From the NCBI RefSeq assembly GCF_014873705.1, contig NZ_JADBDS010000005.1:372001-436000 (forward strand): a stretch of 64,000 bases of DNA, given 5' to 3'. The position numbers and the translations under genes are program-made. Positions 25,443 to 34,501 of the stretch are shown piece after piece (the first letter of the stretch is position 1; the number at the start of each line of letters is the position of its first letter). Under the pieces are notes generated by a model, which saw only the letters and a program-made list of their open reading frames with translations, was not told the origin of the DNA and searched no databases. Origin of the DNA: Mycobacterium sp. OAS707. Its GTDB lineage: Bacteria > Actinomycetota > Actinomycetes > Mycobacteriales > Mycobacteriaceae.

Positions 25443-26225
25443 TCAACGCGTTCGCGGTTTCTTCTTGTTGCCCAGCGAGTCGGGGGCGGCACCGGCATTG
25501 CCCAAATCTGTGTAGAACTTGCCGTGTCGTGCCGCGATCGTCGGCGGCAAATCGCGTGCCTCCCACATCGCGCGCACCGTGCCTTGAATGCCTTCAGGTC
25601 GGCGGGCCGCGATCTCGCCGGCCAACTCGGCGGCACGGGCGCGCAGCTGATCGTCAGGGACGACCTCGGTGACTAGACCGACACGGAGCGCGGTCTGTGC
25701 CGTCAGCCGTTCCTCGCTGCCGAGCAGCGCCCACCGCATCACCTCGCCATAGGGCATGCCGAGTGCCAGCATGCCCATCGGTTCCAGTGCCGAGACGATG
25801 CCTGCGTTGGGATGGGGGTCGAAAAAGGTTGCGGTCTCGGTGCAAATCGAGAAGTCGCATTCGTTGACGAAGTACATCGCGCCGCCGGCCACAATGCCGT
25901 GCAGCGCCGCGATCACCGGTTTCCACACCTTGTGTGCCTTCGGTCCCAGAATCCCGCCTGGGTCCTCCTGGTCGAAGATCGGCTTGTGGGTCCACCAGGT
26001 GCCCTCCGACACGTCTATGCCGGTGCAGAAGGCTCGATCTCCGTTGGCCTGCAGGATCGCAACCCGGATGTCGTCGTCGTCGCGGACCTGCGCCCACACC
26101 GCTGAAAGCTCGGCGGCCATCTCCTTGGTGAAGCTGTTCATCTTGCCGGGCCTGTTCAGCGTCACCGTTGCAACGTGGTTGGACACGGCGAACTGGATGG
26201 TGTTCCACGCGGTCACATCGGCCAT
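25443..26225 (-). CDS. Crotonase-fold protein (EchA type) lacking both hydratase glutamates
   Basis: A 260-residue crotonase with NRPGKMNSFTKEM, FCTGIDVSEGTWW and HGIVAGGAMYFVNECDF. The positions of the two hydratase Glu residues are Met and a Pro/His-rich segment (FFDPHPNAGIVS), so simple hydration is unlikely. Other crotonases act as hydrolases, decarboxylases or C-C lyases. AAAGGAGCGCCG precedes the ATG. It is first of a two-gene transcript with the alpha/beta hydrolase, under the palindrome at 26278. Confidence 0.82.
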   Translation of the reverse strand: MADVTAWNTIQFAVSNHVATVTLNRPGKMNSFTKEMAAELSAVWAQVRDDDDIRVAILQANGDRAFCTGIDVSEGTWWTHKPIFDQEDPGGILGPKAHKVWKPVIAALHGIVAGGAMYFVNECDFSICTETATFFDPHPNAGIVSALEPMGMLALGMPYGEVMRWALLGSEERLTAQTALRVGLVTEVVPDDQLRARAAELAGEIAARRPEGIQGTVRAMWEARDLPPTIAARHGKFYTDLGNAGAAPDSLGNKKKPRTR

Positions 26226-26277
26226 CGGCGCTCCTTTGTCGATCCCGGCATCACCGGATCTTCCGACCCGCGTTCTC

Positions 26278-26295
26278 AACCTAGTTTACCTGGTT
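26278..26295. promoter_or_regulatory. Palindromic operator, AACCnAGT family, copy 4
   Basis: AACCTAGT-TT-ACCTGGTT, arms matching 6 of 8. It lies 53 bp upstream of the crotonase start and downstream of the SDR gene, so it belongs to the crotonase-hydrolase promoter. Confidence 0.55.
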
Positions 26296-26360
26296 AGCGA
26301 TCTTGGGGAGGGGTCCTTTACCGGCATAGCGAGACCTCGGGGCGAGCGATATCAGTGTCG

Positions 26361-27176
26361 CTATCGAACCGCGAAGCCGGCGTCGAGCGGCCAGGCGGTG
26401 CCCGTGATGAACTTCGCCTCATCAGAGACCAGCCAGGCGACCGCGCCTGCGATGTCCTCGGGTTGCAGAATCGGAATGGGCAGGACATTCTGCATGGCTG
26501 ACAGCGCCGGGTCGTTGTCCTCGAACAACTTGGCCATCGTCTCGTTCATCACCATGCCGGTAGCCACACCTGTGGGGTGGATCGTGTTGACCCGGATGGA
26601 ATGCGGCCCGAGCTGATTGGCCCACACCTGCATCAACCCGACCAGTCCACGCTTGGCGGCGGCATAGGCCTGACCACCCGCACGGTCGGTGCCGGTGGCC
26701 TTTAACCCTGCGCTTGAACTTGTGATCACGATGGACCCGCCGCGTCCACCTTCGATGAGGTGAGGAATCGTCGACTCCACGGTGTTCCACACGCCGACCA
26801 GGTTCACGTCGATGATGTCGCCAAAGATCTGGCGTCGGTCCGAGCCCTCGGTGAGCCGCACGATGCCGGCGTTGGCCACGACGATGTCGAGGCGACCGTA
26901 CTCTTCGACGCCCTCGCGGAGGACGCCGTGGACCGCGTCAGCATCGCGGACGTCGGCCTGGCGGGCCACGATTCGACGGCCTCGGTCCTCTACGAGCTTG
27001 ACGGTCTCCTCGAGTTCGGCAGGAGTCGCGTTGGGGTAGTCCATCGAATCGATGTCGGCGCAGATGTCCAGAGCGATGATGTCGGCGCCTTCACCGGCGA
27101 GTCGGACGGCGTGGGCGCGGCCCTGCCCGCGCGCAGCACCGGTGATGAAAGCGACCTTGCCATTCAGATTTCCCAC
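26361..27176 (-). CDS. Mycofactocin-coupled SDR
   Basis: A 271-residue SDR of the same subfamily as the one at 19255: TGAARGQGRAHAVRLAGEGA, DICADIDSMDYPN, active-site SSSAGLKAT...QAYAAAK. It probably oxidises a secondary alcohol with tightly bound NAD and mycofactocin as acceptor. GTG start behind AGGAGCATTC. It closes the leftward operon that begins with the amidohydrolase. Confidence 0.87.
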   Translation of the reverse strand: MGNLNGKVAFITGAARGQGRAHAVRLAGEGADIIALDICADIDSMDYPNATPAELEETVKLVEDRGRRIVARQADVRDADAVHGVLREGVEEYGRLDIVVANAGIVRLTEGSDRRQIFGDIIDVNLVGVWNTVESTIPHLIEGGRGGSIVITSSSAGLKATGTDRAGGQAYAAAKRGLVGLMQVWANQLGPHSIRVNTIHPTGVATGMVMNETMAKLFEDNDPALSAMQNVLPIPILQPEDIAGAVAWLVSDEAKFITGTAWPLDAGFAVR

Positions 27177-27191
27177 GAATGCTCCTCGTTG

Positions 27192-27404
27192 TCAGGCCGG
27201 TACGTTGCTGGTGTGTGCGCGCGCCAGTCTCAGACCTTCTTCGGAGTCATCGACCTCGATGCTCCAGTTCCCGCACGAGCAGGACGCGCGAAAATGCCCG
27301 TCCTCGGGCAGGATTGATTGGCCGTCACAGTCGCCGCCGGTATTGGCGATGCCGGCAAGGAATTCCAGCGGCTTTTCATGGAGTGCACTGTCGTCGTCAG
27401 CCAT
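27192..27404 (-). CDS. Small Cys-containing protein (70 aa)
   Basis: The ATG lies in ATGGCTGA, overlapping the DUF35 stop by 8 bp, so translation is coupled. Three cysteines occur, at GGDCDGQ and SCSCGNW. The body is acidic (MADDDSALHEK, EVDDSEEGL). It resembles nothing I can name. Its place between the DUF35 and SDR genes suggests an accessory of this operon. Confidence 0.65.
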   Translation of the reverse strand: MADDDSALHEKPLEFLAGIANTGGDCDGQSILPEDGHFRASCSCGNWSIEVDDSEEGLRLARAHTSNVPA

Positions 27405-27831
27405 GTCGGAACACCGGAAGCATCCAGCCGTCGGCGATTGGTGAAAAGTCAACGCGCAACGGCATTCCGATCGAAACGTCGGCTGGCGCGATGTCAATGA
27501 TATTGCTAATCAGCCGCGCGCCCGGTGCATCAGGAAGGTCAACAACTGCCGCTACCAAGGTCAGATCCGACATCCCAGGGATGCCGTGCACAACCGCGAA
27601 GCTGTAGACGGTGGCGTCGCCACTGAGTTCCACCCAGTTGACGGCCTTGGACTGACAGCCAGGGCAGAACGGCGTGGGCGGCAGCCGGAAGGTGCCGCAG
27701 TCTGGGCACTGCGGCGCGATCAGCCGTTGGTCTTTCGCTGCCTGCCAGAAGGGTTCGGTGTCTTTGTTGACCGCGATCCGCACGTGCTCACCGGGCAGGG
27801 TGGTCGCTATTGTGGCGGGAGGTGTGCTCAT
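27397..27831 (-). CDS. DUF35 zinc-ribbon/OB-fold protein (ChsH2-like partner)
   Basis: A 144-residue DUF35 protein. The zinc ribbon is intact (APQCPDCGTFRLPPTPFCPG, four Cys with the next C at SGCQ-type spacing) and is followed by the OB fold (GDATVYSFAVVHGIPGM). Its ATG overlaps the stop of the Ltp-type thiolase by 4 bp. Such pairs form aldolase or thiolase complexes in steroid side-chain degradation, so a two-protein complex with the upstream gene product is likely. Confidence 0.87.
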   Translation of the reverse strand: MSTPPATIATTLPGEHVRIAVNKDTEPFWQAAKDQRLIAPQCPDCGTFRLPPTPFCPGCQSKAVNWVELSGDATVYSFAVVHGIPGMSDLTLVAAVVDLPDAPGARLISNIIDIAPADVSIGMPLRVDFSPIADGWMLPVFRHG

Positions 27832-29027
27832 GCTGCACGCCCCAGGATCAGGCCGCTGACCGGCAGACTGGCAGGCCCCCCGGTGACGAGCGCGAGTTCG
27901 GCGCCGGTCACCTGATTGATGGCCGTACCGCGCATCTGCTCCACTCCTTCCATGATGTGGGTCATGCCGATGACGTAGGCCTCCGAGAGTTGGCCACCAT
28001 GTGTGTTGACGGGGATCGAGCCGCCGTTGTAGCGGATGGCTCCGCTTTCCACGAACGCGCTTCCCTCGCCTTTGGCGCAGAAGCCGTAGTCCTCGAGTTG
28101 CATCAGCACCATCGGTGTGAAGTGGTCGTAGAGCAGCGCCACGTCGATGTCGTCGGCGGTGATGCCTGCCTGCCGGTAGAGCCGTTCGGCGATCGGCTTA
28201 TTTCCTGAGGAGGCGAAGTATTCGTCGGGCATCCCCATCCAGGCAAACGCCCGGCCCCAATCCTTGACCCCACCGTGCGCGGCTGCCACCACCGGCACTG
28301 GGGTCTGGCGAAGGTCGCGTGCGCGGTCCATGCCGGTGGTGATCACCGCGACGGCACCGTCGGTCTCCTGGCAGAAGTCGTAGAGGCACAACGGTTCTGC
28401 GATCATGCGCGCGTCGAAGTAATCCTGCAGGGTGAGCGGCTTGCGGTGCATCGCCTTGGGGCGGTTCACCGCATTCGTGCGTGTGGAGATCGCGATCTCG
28501 GCGAACGCCTCGCGGCGGGTGCCGTAGAGGTGCATGTGCCTGCGCGCCAAGACCGACATGAGCTGACCGGGGCCGAACAGGCCGGACGGCTGCAAAAACG
28601 AGTTGATGGGGTCGGGCTCTAGTGCCGAAAACACCGATCCCAGACGCTGTTTGGACTGCTGCAGCGCCATGACAGTGACGACGACGGACGCATCGCCGGC
28701 CACGATGGCTGCGCGGGCCAGCCCGATCGCCCCTGCGGAGCCGCCACCGCCGGACGTCAGTGCCGCGGTGAATCGGACCTCGGGAATACCGAGGGTTTCC
28801 ATGAAGTCCGCGGTGTCCATCTTCTCTGTGTAGCCCGCGCTGGCGCCCGAGTAGTACGCGAAGCCGTCGATGTCGCGAACCGACAATCCGGCGTCTTCGC
28901 AGGCCCCGAGGATCGCCTCGCCTGCGAGTTCGGTGATGGACTTCGGCAGCGATTCGCCGCGCTTGTAGTAGGGGGTGCCGCCGATTCCGACGATCGCGAC
29001 GTCACGTAGGCCGGTGGGATTCGGCAC
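27828..29027 (-). CDS. Thiolase-like lipid-transfer protein (SCP-x/Ltp type)
   Basis: A 399-residue thiolase fold starting VPNPTGLRDVAIVGIGGTPY. The nucleophile region reads FTAALTSGGGGSAGAIGLAR, with Ser/Gly in place of Cys. The C-terminal half has LLYDHFTPMVLMQLEDYGFC and IPVNTHGGQLSEAYVIGMTH. Cys-less members paired with DUF35 act as retro-aldolases. GTG start at 29027, 5 bp after the amidohydrolase stop. Confidence 0.87.
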   Translation of the reverse strand: MPNPTGLRDVAIVGIGGTPYYKRGESLPKSITELAGEAILGACEDAGLSVRDIDGFAYYSGASAGYTEKMDTADFMETLGIPEVRFTAALTSGGGGSAGAIGLARAAIVAGDASVVVTVMALQQSKQRLGSVFSALEPDPINSFLQPSGLFGPGQLMSVLARRHMHLYGTRREAFAEIAISTRTNAVNRPKAMHRKPLTLQDYFDARMIAEPLCLYDFCQETDGAVAVITTGMDRARDLRQTPVPVVAAAHGGVKDWGRAFAWMGMPDEYFASSGNKPIAERLYRQAGITADDIDVALLYDHFTPMVLMQLEDYGFCAKGEGSAFVESGAIRYNGGSIPVNTHGGQLSEAYVIGMTHIMEGVEQMRGTAINQVTGAELALVTGGPASLPVSGLILGRAA

Positions 29028-29031
29028 TGGC

Positions 29032-30171
29032 TCAGATACTTTCGGCCGGCACGGGCGGGACATCGGGGAACAGTTCGTGGAACGTCCCCTGCGTGATCCG
29101 TAATCGGGTCTCGTCGCTGACCCCGTCGAACAACCCCTTCAGCGTCTCCTGGGTGTGGCCGAACGTACCTTCCATGTGTGGGTAATCGCTGCCGAACATC
29201 ACGTTGCGGTAGCCCATGTGGTCGAAGGCGGCGATCGCGGTCTCGTCATGCTGGAAGGACGCGTACACCTGGCTGAAGAGAATATCTTTCGGATTTCGGG
29301 TCAGTTTCGGCCTGACCGCCATGTGGTGCTGGCGGTACCCCTCGAGCAGCCGATCACCCAGGAATGGAACCCACGTTGCGCCACCTTCGGAGATCAGCAC
29401 CTTCAGATTCGGATGGCGGTCCAGGGCGCCGGAGGCCACCATCTTCATCGCGGCGCGCTGACCTGAGAACGTTGTCTCGGCGTAGTTCATGATCGCCCCA
29501 CCAGGACCGCGGTACAACTGACCTGCACCGCCAGTAGCGCTGTTACCTGCCTCCACGTCCACCGGATCGGTGCCGATGTGGAAGGCGATCACCATGCCCG
29601 CCTGGTCGGCGGCGGCCCAGAAGGGCTCCCACTCCTTACGGTGCCAGTCCGGGGCGCTCGGGTGCGGAGTCGTCGGAAGGAAGACTGCCTTGAAGCCATG
29701 CTCCGCAGCCCAGTTCAACTCTTCGATGGCATCTTCGACCACCAACGTGGACACCTGTGCGGTCACCACGTACCGCGGCGAAACCGCGCAGATCGCCTCG
29801 AGGGCCCACTCGTTGCTCGCTCGCATGCAGGCCTTGAGCAATTCCGGCGTACGGAAAGTGGAGGCCCACATTCCCAACGACGGGAAAATTACCTCGCCCC
29901 ACACACCTTCGTTGTCCAGATCCGCGAGTCGTGCTCGGGCATCACGAATGCCCTGCGGCTTGGAACTCAGTTCGGCGAAGGCAACCATCGCCGACGACGG
30001 AAGCTTGCGTCGAAAAATCTGGCCGTCGACGTGAACGGTCTCGTATTCGCCGTCGGGATCCTTTTCCGCCCGCGGCGTCAGATCGGCCAGTCGCTTGGGT
30101 AGCCGCGACTGCCAGAGATCGTCGGGCTCCAGGAAGTGGGAATCTCCGGAGTTCGTCCAGATCTTCGTCAT
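29032..30171 (-). CDS. Amidohydrolase-family metal-dependent hydrolase
   Basis: A 379-residue amidohydrolase-2 protein. The N-terminal metal region reads TNSGDSHFLEP. Further landmarks are VIAFHIGTDPVD, the strand VLISEGGATWVPFLGDRL, and FGSDYPHMEGTFGHTQETL with the conserved Asp. It is a paralogue of the one at 4881 and likewise probably a decarboxylase or C-C hydrolase. GGGAGAACGT precedes the ATG. First gene of the leftward Ltp-DUF35-SDR operon and divergent from the fused CoA-transferase. Confidence 0.88.
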   Translation of the reverse strand: MTKIWTNSGDSHFLEPDDLWQSRLPKRLADLTPRAEKDPDGEYETVHVDGQIFRRKLPSSAMVAFAELSSKPQGIRDARARLADLDNEGVWGEVIFPSLGMWASTFRTPELLKACMRASNEWALEAICAVSPRYVVTAQVSTLVVEDAIEELNWAAEHGFKAVFLPTTPHPSAPDWHRKEWEPFWAAADQAGMVIAFHIGTDPVDVEAGNSATGGAGQLYRGPGGAIMNYAETTFSGQRAAMKMVASGALDRHPNLKVLISEGGATWVPFLGDRLLEGYRQHHMAVRPKLTRNPKDILFSQVYASFQHDETAIAAFDHMGYRNVMFGSDYPHMEGTFGHTQETLKGLFDGVSDETRLRITQGTFHELFPDVPPVPAESI

Positions 30172-30346
30172 ACGTTCTCCCGACGTGAAAATGCGTTTTT
30201 CAGAGGCTATGCGTCGATCGGGCGGAGTGTCAACCGCCACCCCATTCGAATTCTCCCTAGAATCGGCAATTTGTCTGCGTTAGCATGCGAACGAGCTCAC
30301 ATGTGTGGCTCAACTCGAAAATTGTCTTTTCACCCCGGGAGTTCGG

Positions 30347-32818
30347 ATGTCAACCTCAGCCGGCGCCAAGGGCGCGCGAGAGCCAGTCGAGCCCCTGGCC
30401 GGAATCCGCGTCGTCGATCTATCCACCACGCTGCCTGGTGCTATCTGCACCCAATTCCTGGCCGATGCCGGCGCAGATGTCGTGATGCTCGAGCGGCCCG
30501 GCGGCAGCCCAGTGCGCACACAGCGCGGTTGGCCGGCGCTAGGGCGAGGCAAACGCAGCCGGGTCGCCGATTTGAAAACCGGGACCGGCGCGGCTTTGCT
30601 CGACGAGGTGCTCGCGGCCGCCGACGTCCTGGTCACCACGTTCAGCCCTACCGGGCTTGCCGACATCGGCGTCGATTCCGCGGAGTTGCTCGCCCGTCAT
30701 CCGAAGCTTGTGATCGCTCACATCACTGGGTGGGGCCGAAGTGGTCCCTGGCAGGATTTCAAGGGATACGAGGGTCTGGTGTTCGCGAAGGCTGGCCTGT
30801 CGCACGCCGTGCGCCGCATGTCGAATCCGCCGCAGGCGTCGTTTGTCACAGTTCCCTACGCGAGTTATGCCGCGGGACACATTGCCATCCATGGCATCTT
30901 GGCTGCACTGCACGAAAGGCGCCGCAGCGGCATCGGGCAGATCATCGATGCCGATCTGGTTCGCGGCGCTCACGCCATCGATGCATGGAATTGGTTCGGG
31001 GAGATGGTCGGAATTCGGTGGCCCGAGGCCTACAACACCGTGGAGGCGTGGACCGCGCAGGGCGATCCGCAGAGCCCGATGCTGTTGGCACTTCTGGCCG
31101 GCCCTACCAAGGACGGTCATTGGCTGCAGTTCGCCCAGGTATCTCCGCACTTGTTCCAGGCGATGCTTACCGAGTTCGGGGTGCTTCCCCTTCTCGCTGA
31201 TCCGAAGTTCAAAGGCTTTCCCGCACTGGAAGATCCGGCGTTGTACAGGGAAATCTGGGGCATCCTGCTATCGAAGATCTCAGAGCGCACGCTGAACGAG
31301 TGGCAGCAATGCTTCGATGCAAATCCGAACCTTTGCGCCGAGCTGTTCCGCTCTGGACCACAGGTCTTCGACCATCCGCAGCTGGTTCACGACGGGCGTT
31401 CGGTCATCGTGAGCGACCCCGACGTCGGCTCGGTCCGCCAGCCCACCACCCTGATTCACACCCCTAATGGACCATTGCGGCAACCGTCTCCCGCACCCCG
31501 CGTCGACGACGCTGCCGCTGGCGGCTGGCGGTCGCCGGACCCGGTCGCGCGGCAGAGCGGCGGCGAGACAAGCACCCAGGAGTCGCCGCCCCTGGCGGGA
31601 ATCACCATCCTCGAGTTCGGTGAGATGTTCGCCGCGCCCTACGCATCGAGTGTCCTGGCCGATCTTGGTGCTCGCGTCATCAAGTTCGAGGCCATGAAGG
31701 GCGATAACATCCGATCCCTTCTGCCGTTCCCGGAAGCCGCCGGCGCCAAGGTGATGCAGGGCAAGGAAAGCATCCAGGTGGATTTGCACTCTGAGGAAGG
31801 TCGCCACGTCGCTCACCGGCTGGTCGCCTCCGCCGACGTCGTCCTGCAGTCGATGCGGGCGGGAGCCGCTGACCGGCTTGGCATCGGCACGGCTACGCTG
31901 CTCGCGATCAACCCGGATCTCATCTGCGTGTCTGCGCCTGGATACGGCAACGATGGCCCCTATGGCGATCGGCCTGCCTACGCCCCTAGCATCGCCGCCG
32001 CCGGCGGTGTTGCGCTGACCAATACTCCGGATGCCATCTGCGCGACGGCGGGTCTCGACGACACCATGTATCACGTGCCACGGGTGCTGACCGCCGGGAC
32101 GGCCCCGGAGCTGCAGTGCGATGGGCTGGCGGCGCTCGCCGTTGCCTCTGCAATTCTCACCGCCGTTGTTGGCCGCGACCGGGGGCACACGCTCAGAGAC
32201 GTGCGCACCTCGATGCTTGCCACTGCTACACACGTGCTCACCGACTGGGTCGTCGACTATCCGAACGCCGCTGAGCCGTTAACACCGGCGCATGGGGGCA
32301 GAGGGCTGTCGGCGCTGTACCGGATGTACGACGCCGGCAAGGGACGCGTATTCCTGGCAGCGCCGCAGCAGAAGGAATGGCAGACACTCGTCGCGTCGCT
32401 GAGCGACTTCACCGACTTGGGTGACGACGAACGGTTTTCGACACCGGACGGGCGGAGGGAGTTCGATGAGCACCTTGCCCAGCGGTTGGCCACGGTGTTC
32501 GTCAAGGAATCCGCTGAAATGTGGGAGAAGCACCTCAGCGCTGCCGGCGTCGGATGCGTAGAAGTCTATGAGGGCGCCCCCGCGCGGCTTATGCAGGTCG
32601 ACGCGCAACTCGCGGCGGAATACACGGTGCAGGCGTCGAGCCCAGTATTCGACGAGCACCTCCGGCTGTCGCCGTTGGTGGGAATGAGTAGGTCATCCAC
32701 CCAGGCGGCGGGTGGGGGCCTCGCCGGCCAGCACACCTCTTCGGTGCTTCGGGAGTTCGGTTACGATGACGCCACTATCGCGAATTGGCAGGACGCCGGT
32801 GTAATCCACTGTGGCTGA
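30347..32818 (+). CDS. Fused double family III CoA-transferase
   Basis: An 823-residue protein of two CaiB/BaiF units. Unit one runs to about residue 400 (LAGIRVVDLSTTLPGAICTQ) and unit two from about residue 415 (LAGITILEFGEMFAAPYASS). The catalytic Asp position is Glu in unit one (FKGYEGLVFAKAG) and Ala in unit two (DRPAYAPSIAAAGG). Either the Glu is functional or catalysis has changed. Family enzymes are usually interlocked dimers, so a covalent dimer is plausible. The stop overlaps the TetR start by 8 bp. Confidence 0.87.
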   Translation: MSTSAGAKGAREPVEPLAGIRVVDLSTTLPGAICTQFLADAGADVVMLERPGGSPVRTQRGWPALGRGKRSRVADLKTGTGAALLDEVLAAADVLVTTFSPTGLADIGVDSAELLARHPKLVIAHITGWGRSGPWQDFKGYEGLVFAKAGLSHAVRRMSNPPQASFVTVPYASYAAGHIAIHGILAALHERRRSGIGQIIDADLVRGAHAIDAWNWFGEMVGIRWPEAYNTVEAWTAQGDPQSPMLLALLAGPTKDGHWLQFAQVSPHLFQAMLTEFGVLPLLADPKFKGFPALEDPALYREIWGILLSKISERTLNEWQQCFDANPNLCAELFRSGPQVFDHPQLVHDGRSVIVSDPDVGSVRQPTTLIHTPNGPLRQPSPAPRVDDAAAGGWRSPDPVARQSGGETSTQESPPLAGITILEFGEMFAAPYASSVLADLGARVIKFEAMKGDNIRSLLPFPEAAGAKVMQGKESIQVDLHSEEGRHVAHRLVASADVVLQSMRAGAADRLGIGTATLLAINPDLICVSAPGYGNDGPYGDRPAYAPSIAAAGGVALTNTPDAICATAGLDDTMYHVPRVLTAGTAPELQCDGLAALAVASAILTAVVGRDRGHTLRDVRTSMLATATHVLTDWVVDYPNAAEPLTPAHGGRGLSALYRMYDAGKGRVFLAAPQQKEWQTLVASLSDFTDLGDDERFSTPDGRREFDEHLAQRLATVFVKESAEMWEKHLSAAGVGCVEVYEGAPARLMQVDAQLAAEYTVQASSPVFDEHLRLSPLVGMSRSSTQAAGGGLAGQHTSSVLREFGYDDATIANWQDAGVIHCG

Positions 32819-33428
32819 GACAAAGACGGTCGATCGCTCGCTGGAACGACAGCACATCATCGATGCCGCGTATCGGTGCCTGGACCGCAATTCCGGTTCT
32901 TCGACGTCCATCACCGAGATTCTCGACGAGGCCGGGCTAGGCACCCGGGCGTTTTATCGGAACTTCGGTACCAAACACGATCTCCTGTTGGAGATGTTCC
33001 GGCGGGATCGGGAAGCGGTGCTCGCGCAGCTTCGTGAGATCATCGCGCGCGCCGAAACTCCGATCGAGGCGCTGCGCCTCTGGATGACTCACATGTTCGG
33101 CCTCGTCTCGGATCCCCGTAAACGCAAGCGGGTGGCCACCTTCTATTCCGAGGAGATGCGCCGCACGCCTGGGTATCAACGCGAACTGGAGCTTTTCGCG
33201 ACTGCAGAGGAGGCCGCACTCGCCGCCATCCTGCACCAGGGGCGGGCGGACGGAACATTTGTTGCATGCGCGCCAGAATCGGACGCCCGCTCGATACGCG
33301 CCGCCTTTGAGGCCGCATTTCTCAACCGGTTTCAGCAGAAAGCGACCACGGATGCTGCCGAGGATGTGGAGCAGCTGCTGGGATTTGTGTTACGCGGTCT
33401 TGGGACCGTAAACGCCGGTGCGCCATAG
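32811..33428 (+). CDS. TetR family transcriptional regulator
   Basis: A 205-residue TetR with the HTH at about residues 15-60 (SITEILDEAGLGTRAFYRNF). GTG start inside the end of the CoA-transferase gene, so expression is coupled. It is one of the local candidates for binding the shared AACCTAGT palindrome, though no such palindrome lies before its own operon. Confidence 0.88.
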   Translation: MAETKTVDRSLERQHIIDAAYRCLDRNSGSSTSITEILDEAGLGTRAFYRNFGTKHDLLLEMFRRDREAVLAQLREIIARAETPIEALRLWMTHMFGLVSDPRKRKRVATFYSEEMRRTPGYQRELELFATAEEAALAAILHQGRADGTFVACAPESDARSIRAAFEAAFLNRFQQKATTDAAEDVEQLLGFVLRGLGTVNAGAP

Positions 33429-33481
33429 CATTGCCTGTCGCGCGGGGCAGAGTGTGGTCATCTTCGGGAATGGGAGTGCGC

Positions 33482-34288
33482 ATGGCCAAGGTCATAGGTT
33501 TCGTCGGTGCGGGGCAACTCGGAGAAGCTATGGTTTCGCGGTTACTCGGGGCGGGCCACGACATGCTGGTGTACGCCCGTCGACCCGAGGTGCGCGAATC
33601 GGTGGCATCCCAAGGCGCGACCGTGGCCGACTCGGTGGCCGACCTGGCCCGGCAGAGCGACATCCTGATCTCCTGCCTGTTCTCTGACGCCCAACTCAAT
33701 GAGGCCGGTCTCGGACCCGACGGCTTCATCGCTAACGCCAAGCCAGGCTCGATATTCGTTTCACACACGACCGGCACCGTGGCCACCCTGACTGCGTTGC
33801 GGGACAGCGACCCCTCCCCGCCCGTCATCCTTGATGCTCCTGTCAGCGGTACCGTCGACAGCATCGTCGCCGGTAACCTGACGGTGTTGCTCGGGGGACC
33901 GAGCGATGCGGTGGAGCTGGTCACGCCCGTGGTGGCCGCGTATTCCGATCCGATCGTGCCGACGGGCGAATTGGGTAGCGCCCTGGCCATCAAGCTTGTC
34001 AACAACCTGTTGTTCTCCTGCAACGCTCAACTTCTGGCTGCAGCAATACAATTGGGTCAAGCACTTGGTGTCGACCGCGCGTCACTACTCTCGGCGCTAC
34101 AGGTCTGTAGCAGCGCAAGCCACGTGGCTGCGCAGGCCCATCGCGTTGGCGGAATCGAGAACTTCGCGGAGCGAGCGACGCCGTTTCTACGTAAGGACAT
34201 CGCCGCCGCATCGGCGGCGGCAGGCGAGTCGGGCGTCGATCTCGGTCTGCTGGGCATGGTCGTGGCGGCGGGCCCTTTGGACCTCTGA
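33482..34288 (+). CDS. 3-hydroxyisobutyrate dehydrogenase-like (beta-hydroxyacid dehydrogenase)
   Basis: A 268-residue protein. Rossmann motif IGFVGAGQLGEAMV at the N-terminus, DAPVSGTVDSIVAGNL at about 118, and catalytic Lys171 in LAIKLVNNLLF. Family enzymes oxidise beta-hydroxyacids or reduce tartronate semialdehyde with NAD(P). Start at 33482 behind GGGAGTG; 33470 is in frame. It follows TetR by about 50 bp and may finish the fused-CoA-transferase operon. Confidence 0.87.
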   Translation: MAKVIGFVGAGQLGEAMVSRLLGAGHDMLVYARRPEVRESVASQGATVADSVADLARQSDILISCLFSDAQLNEAGLGPDGFIANAKPGSIFVSHTTGTVATLTALRDSDPSPPVILDAPVSGTVDSIVAGNLTVLLGGPSDAVELVTPVVAAYSDPIVPTGELGSALAIKLVNNLLFSCNAQLLAAAIQLGQALGVDRASLLSALQVCSSASHVAAQAHRVGGIENFAERATPFLRKDIAAASAAAGESGVDLGLLGMVVAAGPLDL

Positions 34289-34416
34289 CGTGATTGGCGC
34301 GCAACAACATTCGCGTCACCGCATCGGTGCCGACCCCGGGTCGTGACCACGATGATCGTCGAAAATCTAGGGGTGTCGAATTGATCGAGAAACCCGTGGA
34401 ACGTCGCATGATCGTT

Positions 34417-34443
34417 CGTTAGTCAATCAATGGTTGACTAACG
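34417..34443. promoter_or_regulatory. Perfect inverted repeat, CGTTAGTCAA-n7-TTGACTAACG
   Basis: Ten-base arms match exactly around TCAATGG. It lies 59 bp before the start of the membrane-protein/oxidase-subunit operon that ends in a TetR gene. This is the shape of a TetR operator, so autoregulation by the TetR at 36119 is likely. Confidence 0.7.
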
Positions 34444-34501
34444 TCGGGCGCCCGGCTTACTGTGACGGACGTCGCACCGCTACGACGGTAGGAGCACGTC
34501 C

